Origin: an uncultured Paraprevotella sp.
Lineage (GTDB): Bacteria > Bacteroidota > Bacteroidia > Bacteroidales > Bacteroidaceae
Assembly (NCBI GenBank): GCA_944321525.1
Contig: CALULQ010000004.1
Location: forward strand, 1-64,000
DNA length: 64,000 bases
Reading direction: 5' to 3'
Under the pieces are notes generated by a model that saw nothing but the letters and a program-made list of their open reading frames with translations, did no database searches and had not been told where the DNA came from. This document shows, piece by piece, positions 35,112 through 45,854 of the stretch (the stretch's first letter is position 1; each line of letters starts with the position of its first letter). The translations under genes and the position numbers were made by a program.

Positions 35112-36283
35112 AGTATTACCTGATAGTGGGGGAGGCCAGCGGTGACCTCCATGCCTCGCACCTGATGAGGGCGCTGAAGGAGCGCGACGCGCAGGCGGAG
35201 TTCCGCTTTTTCGGCGGCGACTTGATGCAGGAACAGGGCGGGACGATGGTGCGCCACTATAAAGACTTGGCCTACATGGGCTTCATTCCCGTGCTCTTGC
35301 ATGCCCGGACGATATTGAGCAACATGAAGGCCTGCAAGCGCGACGTGATCGAGTGGAACCCCGACGTGCTCATCCTGGTGGACTACCCGGGATTCAACTT
35401 GTCGATAGCGAAATACGTGCATGCGCACAGCCGCATTCCCGTGTATTATTATATTTCGCCCAAGATTTGGGCTTGGAAAGAGCACCGCATCAAGAACATC
35501 AAGCGCGACGTGGACGAGCTGTTTTCCATCCTGCCTTTCGAGGTGGACTTCTTCGAGGGGAAGCATCATTATCCGATTCATTACGTGGGCAACCCGACGC
35601 TGGACGAGGTGGAGGCCTACAAGCGCGAGAACAAAGAGCCGTTCGACCGCTTCGTGGCCGACAACGGGCTGAGCGGCAAGCCGGTCATCGCATTGCTCGC
35701 CGGTAGCCGCAAGCAGGAAATCAAGGACAATCTGCCCATCATGGCCGAGGCGACGGTCAGCTTTACCGAAGACTACGACCTGGTGCTGGCGGCGGCCCCG
35801 AACATCGATCCGGGATTCTATGAAAAGCTGCTGGGGCATGCGCGGGTGAAGGTGCTCTACGGGCAGACCTACCGCATCCTGAACCACGCTTGTGCGGCCT
35901 TGGTCACTTCCGGCACGGCCACGCTCGAGGCGGCGCTCTTCCGGGTGCCGCAGGTCGTGTGCTACTACACCGCCTGCGGGCGGCTGGTGTCGTTCCTGCG
36001 CCGCCACTTGCTGAAGGTGGAATACATCTCGCTGGTCAATCTCGTGGCCGGCTCGCCGGTGGTGGAGGAGCTTGTGGCAGACGAGATGACGATGGGCAAC
36101 GCTTGGGCGGAACTGGCCATGATTCTGCCGGGACGGGAGTGCCGGGAGTATCAGTTGAAGGGATACGAAAAGGTGGCGAAGAAGTTGGGCGAAGCCGGGG
36201 CGCCGGAACGGGCCGCGGCGCTGATGACGCAATTGTTGACGGAGCGGAAGAAGGCCGTTTCCGGTGGCGGCGTGCAGGCATGA
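35108..36283 (+). CDS. lpxB: Lipid-A-disaccharide synthase
   Basis: LpxB joins UDP-2,3-diacylglucosamine and lipid X to form the lipid A disaccharide. The 391-residue protein has the family start YYLIVGEASGDLHASHLM, FFGGDLMQEQGG, the DVLILVDYPGFNLSIAKY segment, YYISPKIWAWKEHRIK, and the GSRKQEIKDNLP and ATLEAALFRVPQVVCY regions of the nucleotide-binding half. Length and motifs are normal. It follows surE with a 4-base overlap. A strong terminator lies about 180 bases downstream, after a palindromic element. Confidence 0.97.
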   Translation: MKYYLIVGEASGDLHASHLMRALKERDAQAEFRFFGGDLMQEQGGTMVRHYKDLAYMGFIPVLLHARTILSNMKACKRDVIEWNPDVLILVDYPGFNLSIAKYVHAHSRIPVYYYISPKIWAWKEHRIKNIKRDVDELFSILPFEVDFFEGKHHYPIHYVGNPTLDEVEAYKRENKEPFDRFVADNGLSGKPVIALLAGSRKQEIKDNLPIMAEATVSFTEDYDLVLAAAPNIDPGFYEKLLGHARVKVLYGQTYRILNHACAALVTSGTATLEAALFRVPQVVCYYTACGRLVSFLRRHLLKVEYISLVNLVAGSPVVEELVADEMTMGNAWAELAMILPGRECREYQLKGYEKVAKKLGEAGAPERAAALMTQLLTERKKAVSGGGVQA

Positions 36284-36316
36284 CGGCGACGGCCGGGCGG
36301 CTGGTCCGGCCACGTC

Positions 36317-36390
36317 GTGCGCAATGCCGGATTGTACTCTGCGGCAAGTACTCGAGTACTCTCCGCAAAGTACGCTGACGCACTCCGCAC
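36317..36390. repeat. Dispersed CTCGAG-centred palindromic element, copy 3
   Basis: GTGCG and CTCCGCAC outer arms, inner GTACTCTGCGG and CCGCAAAGTAC, and core AAGTACTCGAGTACT (36346-36360). It lies between the convergent lpxB and cdsA genes. Confidence 0.8.
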
Positions 36391-36463
36391 GGCGGATGCC
36401 TCCCTTCGGCGGCGCGGGCTACGGATGGCGGCGGGCCGCCGGCCGGTTTTGCTCCTTGTTTAT

Positions 36464-36508
36464 AAAAACGAGCCGGATTGCTGTGACGGGCAATCCGGCT
36501 CGTTTTTT
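36464..36508. terminator. Bidirectional terminator between lpxB and cdsA
   Basis: CGAGCCGGATTGC (36469-36481) pairs with GCAATCCGGCTCG (36490-36502), a perfect 13-bp stem on an 8-base loop. TTTTTT follows and AAAAA precedes, so it works for both convergent genes. Confidence 0.9.
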
Positions 36509-36550
36509 CCTTCATCCTGCGGCATGCGGCAGGTGGATGGCGTCGCGTGG

Positions 36551-37401
36551 TCAGGTCCACAGCGTAAGGGTGTAGAGATAGATGGCCGTGGCCGGGATGG
36601 CCAGCAGCGAACTGTCGAAGCGGTCGAGCATGCCGCCGTGGCCGGGCAGGATGTGCCCGCTGTCCTTCAGGCCCAACTGGCGCTTGAGCAGGCTCTCCAC
36701 CAAGTCGCCCCAGGTGCCGAACACGGCCACCACGAGCGCTGCGCCCAACCATTCCCAGCGGTTGAGGCCCGCGTCGAAGCAGGCAAACACCTGCGAGGCA
36801 GCTATGGCCACGAGGCCGCCGCCGATGGAGCCTTCCCACGACTTGTTGGGCGAAATGCGGGGGAAGAGCTTGTGCCTTCCCAGCAGTGAACCGAAGCAGT
36901 AGGCGCCGGAGTCGCTGGCCCAGAGGAAGACGAACACGGAGAGCGGCAGCATGTAGTTGTAGGCCACGCCCAGGCTGTAGGACGCTTCGGGCTGGAAGGC
37001 CAGCACGTTCAGCGTGGCGAAAGGCAGGGCCACATACATTTGGCTCATCATCGTGAAGGCCCAGTTGTTGAGCGCATGTTCGCTTTTCAGGTAGAGCTCG
37101 CTCGCCAGCAGGTAGACCACCGAGAGCAGGTAGGGGACAAAGACGCTGGCAGGGGTGAGCCCGCTGCAGAAGCCCGAGACGGCGAGGAAGAGGTAGACGC
37201 CGGCCACCGTGCAGATGGGGCGGTTCACCAACACGTCGTCCCGTTGGTTCACGATGTGGCAGAACTCCCACACGCTCAATCCCGTGATGAGGGCGAAGAG
37301 CAGTTGGAACGAGAGGCTTCCCCACACGATGCCTCCCGCCAGCACGATGACGAACGCGATGCCCGTCAGTGTGCGCACCACCAGGTTTTTCATCTTGTCC
37401 G

Positions 37402-37405
<4 letters not shown>
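36551..37405 (-). CDS. cdsA: Phosphatidate cytidylyltransferase
   Basis: CdsA makes CDP-diacylglycerol from phosphatidic acid and CTP, the branch point of phospholipid synthesis. The 284-residue protein is a polytopic membrane protein with about eight hydrophobic helices. The signature is intact: WASDSGAYCFGSLLGRHKL, SPNKSWEGSIGG, and LKDSGHILPGHGGMLDRFDS near residues 245-264. The start overlaps the ftsH stop by 4 bases; ATG 37393 is an alternative. rsfS-ftsH-cdsA is a common Bacteroidetes order. Confidence 0.96.
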
Positions 37406-39498
<2,093 letters not shown>

Positions 39499-39519
39499 AA
39501 TCTTTCTTGGAATGGAGGT

Positions 39520-39879
39520 TTAGTCTATGTCGGGCAGGGCGGTGAGCCGTGCGTCTGCCCACAAGTGCTCGATGTCGTAGAACTCGCGGGTTTGCGGGAG
39601 GAAGATGTGCACGATGATGTTCGCGTAGTCCATGGCCACCCATGTGGCGTTCTTCATGCCGTCCACGGCCAAGGGCTTGGTGTGGCATTCCTTGCGGGTA
39701 GATTCGGCCACGGCTTCGGCGATGGCCCCGGTTTGTGTGGGTGAATTGCCTTGGCAGATAATGAAAAATTGGCAGATGGTGTCACCAATTTCCCGCAGGT
39801 CGGCAATGACTATTTGCGATCCTTTCTTTTCTTGTATGCCCTTCGTGATGGCATCTATCAGCTGTTGGGTTTCGTCCAT
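39520..39879 (-). CDS. rsfS: Ribosomal silencing factor RsfS
   Basis: A 119-residue RsfS/Iojap protein, which binds uL14 of the large subunit and blocks subunit joining when nutrients are low. The family segments are IVIADLREIGDTICQFFIIC, the GNSPTQTGAIAEAVAEST stretch and DYANIIVHIFLPQTREFYDI, closing with WADA. Length is normal. It is the first gene of the rsfS-ftsH-cdsA set, read from a clear promoter. Confidence 0.95.
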   Translation of the reverse strand: MDETQQLIDAITKGIQEKKGSQIVIADLREIGDTICQFFIICQGNSPTQTGAIAEAVAESTRKECHTKPLAVDGMKNATWVAMDYANIIVHIFLPQTREFYDIEHLWADARLTALPDID

Positions 39880-39906
39880 GTGTTAAAAATGTACATAAAT
39901 ATCGGG

Positions 39907-39914
39907 CAAAGATA
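39907..39914 (-). promoter_or_regulatory. rsfS-ftsH-cdsA -7 promoter box
   Basis: TATCTTTG on the minus strand, 27 bases before the rsfS ATG. It matches TAnnTTTG exactly. Confidence 0.6.
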
Positions 39915-40090
39915 GCACATAATCCGTTATCAAATCAATTTTCCCGCCCAAAACCTTTAGCTTTTTATCTTTTTTAGGTAATAGGGAGAACGGAGGGCGA
40001 GCCTTCGGCATCTTCACGCCCTTGAAACGGCTTGCCGGAAGCCCTTTTTTGACGAACATGGCGCCGGGGCGTGAAAAAAGGCGATAAAAA

Positions 40091-40122
40091 TTTGTGGGTT
40101 CGGAAATAAGTCACTACCTTTG
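40091..40122 (+). promoter_or_regulatory. tRNA-Gln operon promoter
   Basis: TTTG (40091-40094) and TACCTTTG (40115-40122) are exactly 20 bases apart, a full consensus match. The first tRNA begins 17 bases after the -7 box. Confidence 0.8.
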
Positions 40123-40139
40123 CACACGCAAAAGGACAA

Positions 40140-40210
40140 TGGGCTATGGTGTAACGGTAACACAACAGATTCTGGTCCTGTTTTTCCAGGTTCGAATCCT
40201 GGTAGCCCAA
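40140..40210 (+). tRNA. tRNA-Gln (anticodon CTG), copy 1
   Basis: The 71-base cloverleaf has acceptor arms TGGGCTA/TAGCCCA with discriminator A, D arm GTGT/ACAC, and T arm CCAGG-TTCGAAT-CCTGG. The anticodon loop is TTCTGGT, placing CTG at 34-36. The anticodon stem ACAGA/CCTGT has an A-C mismatch at 31-39. CCA is not encoded. Confidence 0.92.
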
Positions 40211-40249
40211 CGAAGTAGCGCGGGCGGCGCAGCTTCCTTTTTGAAAGAT

Positions 40250-40320
40250 TGGACTATGGTGTAATGGTAACACAACAGATTCTGGTCCTGTTTTTCCAGG
40301 TTCGAGTCCTGGTAGTCCAA
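40250..40320 (+). tRNA. tRNA-Gln (anticodon CTG), copy 2
   Basis: Same length and anticodon as copy 1, 39 bases further on. The acceptor stem differs by a compensated pair (TGGACTA/TAGTCCA), the D loop has T for C, and the T loop is TTCGAGT. The 31-39 A-C mismatch is shared. Confidence 0.92.
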
Positions 40321-40364
40321 CGCAAAAGGCTTTCCTCTTTCCAGGGAAAGCCTTTTGCGTTGTA
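40321..40364. terminator. Terminator after the tRNA-Gln pair
   Basis: CGCAAAAGGCTTTCC (40321-40335) pairs perfectly with GGAAAGCCTTTTGCG (40345-40359), a 15-bp stem, followed by TTGTAT. It also serves the convergent minus-strand operon, which ends at 40452. Confidence 0.8.
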
Positions 40365-40451
40365 TGGCACGTCGGATATGGGGCGGAGCCTTTCCGGGGC
40401 CGTGTTTGGAGTTTGTTGGGGATGAATCTGCTCTTTCCGTGCTGCTTTTGT

Positions 40452-41942
40452 TTACTCCTTGATTTTTATGATTTCCACAGGCGATGCCTTGAATTGAGGC
40501 ATGCACATGCCGATGTCGGCCCCGATGTACGTGGGGTCGCACACGGTGTAGGCTTGCCCGCCGACCATGACGTGGTCGCCTTTCACCGTTGCGGGGAAGC
40601 GGACGGCGGTGGCCAAGTGGTTGGGGTAGTGGAGGAGTACGGCGTCGAGCTGCAGGAGGTCGCGCACCAGGTGGAAGTAGAGGATGGAGCGGTCCTCGCA
40701 GTCGCAAGCCTTGTAGTAGAAGTTCTCTTCCCCGAAGTTGTATTTCTCCTGGCCGAATTGCTGTTGGTCGGTAAGATAGGCGAAGGCTTTTTGCACGAAG
40801 TTGAGCAACATGCCGGCGGCTTCGGCTTGGGTTTTGCCTTCGATGGCGCGTTGCAGGGTGGGATAAAGCTGCCGGACGAGCCGGGAATCCATGGGCTGCG
40901 AGGCGTAGTAGCCCCAGTCGTTGACCTGCGGAACCTCGGCATAGTAATCCATCAGGTTGCGGTTGACGTCTATCTGGCAGGTCATTCCGGCATGGTCGGG
41001 GGTGGAGAAAGCCCTGCTTTCCGAAGGTTGGTAGGTTAGCGTCGGAGTTTCCCGCATGTTCAGGTCCAAGAGCCGCGTGGCGTTGCCGTGCGGTTTCCCG
41101 TAGCTTTCCACCTGCGTTTCTTGTCCGTATGGCCCGAAGATGTAGAAGGGTGTGCCGTTGAAGTTGTAGTAGCTCACGCCGCATACGGTTTGCTTTATGG
41201 GTACGAGCAGTCCCAGCTGACTTCTTCCTATGCGGCAAAGCCGCACGTCGTAGCCGAACTGGGCCATCAGGTAAGCTTGCATCAGGTAGGCGTCGTTGCT
41301 TGCTTGCGTCATGGCGTGCGCCAACTTTTCGGTCAGCTTGAACAGTCCCCAGTCGTTGAGTGAAAGCTTTTGGGCAATGTCCTGGCAGTCGGCGAGGAGA
41401 GGGTCGTAGTCGGGAGCGGACAGCAGTTTCCATGCTTCCGACACGTCGCGCTCGCTATGCCCCTTCAGGATGGAGCCCTTTCCGGGACCGGCATGAAGCT
41501 GGAACTGCGTGCCGAAGAAGGTGAACGCCTGGGTGGGGATGTCCGGGCCGGGTTCAGGGGCGGGCAGCGGGATGTCGGCCGGGCGGTCGGGCGCCTTCGA
41601 GGGGTAGTCCTTGATTTGCTTGATGGGCAGTTTGGCCGGTGGCGGCAACTGGTCGGGCGGCGCGACCGGATGGACGGTGGGCTTCACCGGGTCGGGCGAT
41701 TTGGTGATGTCGAATCCCTTGCGCAGTTGGTAGGAACTCCACGACTGGGCCAGATATTCGGCGAACTCCTTGTTCTTTTGCGCCCTGAAGGCTTCGAATT
41801 CGGCCCGTTTGCGGTTGCGGTAGTTTTGCAGGGCTTCCCGCTTTTGCCGGCGGAACTCCTCAAAACTGTCGTTCCCCTGCGCCGGAACGATTTCCGGTGC
41901 AAGGGAACAACAAAGTAGTATGGCGATGCGGTTCAATCTCAT
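40452..41942 (-). CDS. Transglutaminase-like exported protein
   Basis: A 496-residue exported protein. A signal peptide (1-21) is followed by a basic coiled stretch (about 25-65: FRRQKREALQNYRNRKRAEF), a proline-rich linker (about 80-135), and a C-terminal transglutaminase-like domain. The expected triad is visible as Cys413 or Cys415 (in ACDCEDRS), His442 (in YPNHLATAV) and Asp469 (in VCDPTYIGADIG). Such folds act as proteases or crosslinking enzymes; the substrate is unknown. It ends an apparent operon and follows the BACON/LamG lipoprotein gene by 9 bases. Confidence 0.75.
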   Translation of the reverse strand: MRLNRIAILLCCSLAPEIVPAQGNDSFEEFRRQKREALQNYRNRKRAEFEAFRAQKNKEFAEYLAQSWSSYQLRKGFDITKSPDPVKPTVHPVAPPDQLPPPAKLPIKQIKDYPSKAPDRPADIPLPAPEPGPDIPTQAFTFFGTQFQLHAGPGKGSILKGHSERDVSEAWKLLSAPDYDPLLADCQDIAQKLSLNDWGLFKLTEKLAHAMTQASNDAYLMQAYLMAQFGYDVRLCRIGRSQLGLLVPIKQTVCGVSYYNFNGTPFYIFGPYGQETQVESYGKPHGNATRLLDLNMRETPTLTYQPSESRAFSTPDHAGMTCQIDVNRNLMDYYAEVPQVNDWGYYASQPMDSRLVRQLYPTLQRAIEGKTQAEAAGMLLNFVQKAFAYLTDQQQFGQEKYNFGEENFYYKACDCEDRSILYFHLVRDLLQLDAVLLHYPNHLATAVRFPATVKGDHVMVGGQAYTVCDPTYIGADIGMCMPQFKASPVEIIKIKE

Positions 41943-41951
41943 GTCGCAGTC

Positions 41952-43613
41952 TTATTGTTTTTCAGCCTCGTAGATTTGCTTGATTTCCTTGGCGGAGAGC
42001 TTGCGCGTGTCGTAGACGCGGAAGTTGTCCACCGACATGTTCGTGCCATTCAGGGTTTGGTTATACAGGTCAATCTCGCCGCCCATCACGAATTTGGTGC
42101 CGCTGCCATAGCTGTTGTCGGAGGTTTCGCCTTCGGTGAATATGTTGGCGCCTTCGGTGATGACATCCACGGCTTGTCCATCTACATACAGGTTCGTGGT
42201 AATCGTGCTATATGTGGTCTTATGGAAGTCGCTGGTGAGCGCGATGTGGTGCCATTGGCCGTCGTTCAGGGTGGGGTGCATGAAGCTTCCGGTCGTGCTG
42301 TAGTTGTAGACATTGTTATAGCGTGTCACGATGAACTTCAATGCGCCGCCGCTCATGCTGAGTGTGAACATGTTCGGCCTTGAGGTATGGGACGACACCA
42401 TATAGAAGATTCCGCCGTCGTTGAAGTCCTTGCCCCAGAAGCAGATGGTCATTTCGCGGGAGTCGATGATGGGCTGCGGCACCACGAAGGCGCTTTGCTC
42501 CGTGCGGCTGAACTTTACGGCTTGAGAGCCGGCCGCCACGCCTTCCACGAAGGTGGGGTTGTTGAGGCCAAAGCCGTTCACCGCGTTTTCCGTGGCGTCG
42601 TTGAAGTCGCCGTCGAACTTGTAATAGACGTACAAGCCTTGCGCCACGGCCAGGTTGCCGCCGTCGCTGCCGCCGCCTTCATCGTCGCTGCCGCCCGGTG
42701 CGTGGGTGGCGGTGATGGTGACAGGCAGTGAGCCCCCATCGGTGTTGACGTTGATGAAGGCGGCCGGAATGTCGGCGGTCATCTGCGTGCGGTCGAGCTT
42801 GACGGTGACGGGCTGCGAGGCGCCGATGGCCAAGCTGCCCGACTTCGGGCTGACGGACAGGCAGGAGTTGGTGGGGGCGGAGATGTTCCAGTCCAGCGTT
42901 CCGCCGGTGCCCACGTTTTTGACCGTGAACTGCAGCTCGGAGTATTCCGTGCCGAAGTTCAGGGTGGAGGGCGTGACACTCATCTTGGCGCCGAGGTCTT
43001 GCGAATTGACGGTGATGCTGACCGGATAAGAGTCGTTGCCCACGTTCACGGCCAGCTGGGTGCTGACGTCGGAGGTGAGCGACGTGCGGTTCACCTTGAC
43101 CATGACGGTCTGCGTGCCTTTGGCGCCGACCTGTGCCGAGGTGGGCGACACGGTGAGATAGGCCGGATAGCCGGAGATGCTGTACTGCAGCGGGCTGTTG
43201 CCCTTGTTCTTTATGGTGAACGACAGTTGGTCGTTGCTGGGCCCGAAGTTCAGCGTGAGGGGCGAGATTTCGACGTCCGTGCGTCCCGGGCTCAGCTGGA
43301 AGTCGGCCGTGGCGGACTGTCCGGCATAGACGGAGACCGACTTGCTGTCTTCCTGATAGTTGTTGGCCTTGACGCTGACGGCGTAGTTTCCCGGTTCTAT
43401 CTCGGTGAATTCGTATCGCCCGTCGCTCCCGGTGGTCTGGCTCAGGCCCGTGGGAGAGAGGGTGACGGTGGCGCCGGCGATGGCCGTGTTGGCGTTCGTC
43501 ATGTCGGTGACCATGCCCGCGATGGTGCCGGTCATCACTTCCTCGTCCTTGGTGCAGTGGCTGAGACACAGCAGGGCCGCCATGCCGAGGATGATGTTGA
43601 AAAGATGTTTCAT
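41952..43613 (-). CDS. Lipoprotein with carboxypeptidase-regulatory-like, two BACON and LamG-like domains
   Basis: A 553-residue lipoprotein (signal MKHLFNIILGMAALLCLSHC, cysteine 20). Residues about 28-105 are a carboxypeptidase-regulatory-like domain (GTIAGMVTDMTNANTAIAGA, SDGRYEFTEIEPGNYAVSV). Two BACON domains follow (about 113-205 and 210-300; each with LNFG and LSFTIKN or LQFTVKN). A Gly/Ser/Asp linker leads to a concanavalin-like LamG domain (about 325-553), with MTICFWGKDFNDGGIFYM, DGQWHHIALTSDFH and TTNLYVDGQAVDV. The parts suggest surface-exposed carbohydrate or protein binding. No catalytic module is present, which separates it from most BACON proteins in glycan-use loci. It lies in an operon with two LPP20-like proteins and the transglutaminase-like protein. 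Confidence 0.82.
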   Translation of the reverse strand: MKHLFNIILGMAALLCLSHCTKDEEVMTGTIAGMVTDMTNANTAIAGATVTLSPTGLSQTTGSDGRYEFTEIEPGNYAVSVKANNYQEDSKSVSVYAGQSATADFQLSPGRTDVEISPLTLNFGPSNDQLSFTIKNKGNSPLQYSISGYPAYLTVSPTSAQVGAKGTQTVMVKVNRTSLTSDVSTQLAVNVGNDSYPVSITVNSQDLGAKMSVTPSTLNFGTEYSELQFTVKNVGTGGTLDWNISAPTNSCLSVSPKSGSLAIGASQPVTVKLDRTQMTADIPAAFINVNTDGGSLPVTITATHAPGGSDDEGGGSDGGNLAVAQGLYVYYKFDGDFNDATENAVNGFGLNNPTFVEGVAAGSQAVKFSRTEQSAFVVPQPIIDSREMTICFWGKDFNDGGIFYMVSSHTSRPNMFTLSMSGGALKFIVTRYNNVYNYSTTGSFMHPTLNDGQWHHIALTSDFHKTTYSTITTNLYVDGQAVDVITEGANIFTEGETSDNSYGSGTKFVMGGEIDLYNQTLNGTNMSVDNFRVYDTRKLSAKEIKQIYEAEKQ

Positions 43614-43670
43614 GTTGTTGTTTTATTATAAGTTAGTCACTTCATAACAAGAATCTCTCTCGTCCGCGCG

Positions 43671-44549
43671 TCAGAACCTCCATGCCAGCGACATCCCCGT
43701 GCAGGACGTCGACATGACGGGCTGCAGGGAGAGGCTTTGGCGCACTCTCCGGACTGTCACCCGCCGTGCGCCTTTGGCCGCTACGGCGTCTATCAGGTTG
43801 TAGACGTAGAGGGCCGCTGCCGCCCCGATGCAGATGTTGCGCCCCGACTCCCAGTTGTCGGCCTTGGAGTTGTAGGTCTGCGCGTGGCGCGGTTGCTCTT
43901 TCATCTTCTTGTGGTACGACGCGCGCTGGTTTTCGCAAACAACGACGCCCACGGCGCATGCGGCTTCCCCGCACAGGATGGCGGTGCCTTTGGCCACGCT
44001 GCCTTTATATATCTGTCCCCATCCGGGGATGATGGAGCGCGCCAATCCCCTCGCGCCGTACGATGTGGTGAGCGAAATCCGGTCGTCGTAGCTGCCGGCC
44101 TGCTCAAGGTTGCGGTCGGCCACGGTGTAAAGCACGTGGCAGGTGTATAGCCCGTCCCGCTCTTCCCAATATTCGTCCACGACGCGGCACTTCATGTCAA
44201 TCCGTTTGCCGGATTCGTGGGCCGTCATGGCAAATTCGCGGTGAGACGAGTAGGTCTGGGCGTTTCCCTCGCGGTGCTGCACGGAGCCTCCGCCGACCGT
44301 GCTCTCCACCACGATGCCCCTTTCGTGTTCCAGGCGCGTGGAGAGGTTCACCAGTGCCATCTGCCGTGCGGCCTCCAGGGAGGCCCCCATGCCCTCGGCG
44401 TTGAGGAAGAAATAAGACGGCGACCGGCTTTCGGGCAGTTTGCGCGTGAGCCATTGCGGCTTGATCTTGTCCGACTTCCGGAGCTGCGCCGGTGCTGTCC
44501 CGGCGAAAAGGGCACAGAGCAACAGTAGTATGAGTTTCTTCATGTTCAC
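43671..44549 (-). CDS. LPP20-like/DUF5683-like fusion protein
   Basis: A 292-residue exported protein (signal to about residue 21, GTAPA-QL). Its N-terminal half (SLEAARQMALVNLSTRLEHE, SSHREFAMTAHESGKRIDMK, YTCHVLYTVADR) resembles LPP20-type lipoprotein domains. The C-terminal half has ARSIIPGWGQIYKGSVAKG with a hydrophobic AILCGEAACAVGVVV segment, close to the IIPGAGQIY motif of the DUF5683 protein at 31699-32469. The role is unknown. It follows the LPP20-like gene by 11 bases; ATG 44543 is an alternative start. Confidence 0.65.
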   Translation of the reverse strand: MNMKKLILLLLCALFAGTAPAQLRKSDKIKPQWLTRKLPESRSPSYFFLNAEGMGASLEAARQMALVNLSTRLEHERGIVVESTVGGGSVQHREGNAQTYSSHREFAMTAHESGKRIDMKCRVVDEYWEERDGLYTCHVLYTVADRNLEQAGSYDDRISLTTSYGARGLARSIIPGWGQIYKGSVAKGTAILCGEAACAVGVVVCENQRASYHKKMKEQPRHAQTYNSKADNWESGRNICIGAAAALYVYNLIDAVAAKGARRVTVRRVRQSLSLQPVMSTSCTGMSLAWRF

Positions 44550-44560
44550 CTTGGGGACGT

Positions 44561-45190
44561 TTATAATTGGCCGGCCTTATTCTGGCGGTATCTTTCCAGC
44601 TCTTCCTTGTACGACTTGCGGAACTGTTCGGCGTCGAAGCGCACGCCCAGTTTCTTGTCTTCGCTCAGCACGGCGTTTTCCACGGCTTCTTCGGCCGACT
44701 GCACCATGCCGATGCAGACGGCGCATTCGTAGCGTCCGTCGGGAAGCCGGTAGCGCTTGGAACAGATGATGGTGGTGCGGCTGATCACTTGTTCGGCAAT
44801 CGAGGTGATATCCTGTTGCCGGTCGGCCGACGACGTGCTCGTCGCGTCCTTCGTGGTCGTACTGCGGTAGTTCTTGAAGATGTTGGTGACCAGCGCCTCA
44901 ATGTCGCTGGCCATTTGTGCGCGGGCGTTGGCGGCAGCCGACTGGCGGGCAAAGTCGCGGTCGTGGTCGATGGCCGAGCCGTATGCCCTGAGCAGGTCGC
45001 CCTCCATTTGCATCGATTCCTTTTCACAATCGTCCAGTTCCTCTTCCACCTTGTTGTTGGCCGGGAACTGCTGCGGTGCGCCGGCATAGTTGGGATAAGG
45101 GGCATAGGCCGTCTTTGTGCGGCAGGAGGAGCACAGGAGTCCGGCAAACGTCAGTGCGAACATTGCACAAAAAGTTACATTCCGTTTCAT
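44561..45190 (-). CDS. LPP20-like lipoprotein
   Basis: A 209-residue lipoprotein (hydrophobic signal ending LLCSSC, cysteine 23). The mature part is helical and charged (SMQMEGDLLRAYGSAIDHDR, then FARQSAAANARAQMASDIEA) and continues with YECAVCIGMVQSAEEAVENA, the pattern seen in LPP20-family proteins and also in its downstream neighbour. Function is unknown; outer-membrane-linked is likely. It is the first gene of the minus-strand envelope operon and has an exact -7 promoter box 32 bases upstream. Confidence 0.7.
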   Translation of the reverse strand: MKRNVTFCAMFALTFAGLLCSSCRTKTAYAPYPNYAGAPQQFPANNKVEEELDDCEKESMQMEGDLLRAYGSAIDHDRDFARQSAAANARAQMASDIEALVTNIFKNYRSTTTKDATSTSSADRQQDITSIAEQVISRTTIICSKRYRLPDGRYECAVCIGMVQSAEEAVENAVLSEDKKLGVRFDAEQFRKSYKEELERYRQNKAGQL

Positions 45191-45221
45191 GATCGTTTAC
45201 TTTTAAAAAATACTAACAGCG

Positions 45222-45229
45222 CAAAGGTA
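45222..45229 (-). promoter_or_regulatory. Envelope-operon -7 promoter box
   Basis: TACCTTTG on the minus strand, 31 bases before the LPP20-like gene start. No -33 TTTG is seen at the usual spacing. Confidence 0.5.
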
Positions 45230-45414
45230 GCGCAAATACGGCTTGCGTCCGAGATTGCCACGTTTCTGATGTGGCGACTTATCTGTATCCAAAAAAGAAA
45301 CACGGCGGGCAAACAGGAGGCGGAAGGGCGGAGGAGGAAACTCCTGCCAGACGGGGAACGGCTGTTCCTTGTCCTCAAATTACGGTCGTCCGTTGCCGAA
45401 GGCGGGACAGCGGA

Positions 45415-45488
45415 GTGCGGAGTCCCGGATTGTACTTTGCGGCAAGTACTCGAGTACTCTCCGCAAAGTACGCTGAAGGTCTCCGCAC
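45415..45488. repeat. Dispersed CTCGAG-centred palindromic element, copy 4
   Basis: The most regular copy: outer GTGCGGAG (45415-45422) and CTCCGCAC (45481-45488), inner GTACTTTGCGG and CCGCAAAGTAC, core AAGTACTCGAGTACT (45446-45460). It is the main feature of the 445 bases between the LPP20-like gene and the HTH gene; the rest of that gap shows nothing else. Confidence 0.85.
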
Positions 45489-45635
45489 GACACGGTGGCG
45501 CAATGGGCAAGGTCGTGGGCGCTCATCCTCGCGTCCGCCTGCTGGCGGCCAAGGGGAACGATGGTGCGGACGGTACGGGCGTGTGCCGCGTGGAGCGGGA
45601 GGACGGGGGGACCTTGTGGTGCCTTGCAAGGCTGA

Positions 45636-45854
45636 TTAGTCATTGTCTTGCCGGTAGGCCTGTGAGAAATCTTGGAAGAAGTCGTGTTGGAGAATTTTCG
45701 AGATACGGAGCATGAGCGAGCTGTCCACGCTTTCCTTCTGGAATATCTTGTAGACGTTGGGGCGCGTGCAGCACAGTTGCCGTGCGAACCAGGTGACGGA
45801 GCGGCCTTGTTCGCGGAGCGTTTCTTGCAGGAGTTTTCCGAAATGGATTTTCAT
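45636..45854 (-). CDS. Small helix-turn-helix protein
   Basis: A 72-residue protein from ATG 45854 (the frame extends to an ATG at 45863). It has an XRE-like helix-turn-helix: LQETLREQGRSVTWFARQLC, then CTRPNVYKIFQKESVDSSLM. Similar short HTH proteins with the WFA-x-L-x-C core occur widely in Bacteroides. It stands alone; its targets cannot be inferred. Confidence 0.75.
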   Translation of the reverse strand: MKIHFGKLLQETLREQGRSVTWFARQLCCTRPNVYKIFQKESVDSSLMLRISKILQHDFFQDFSQAYRQDND

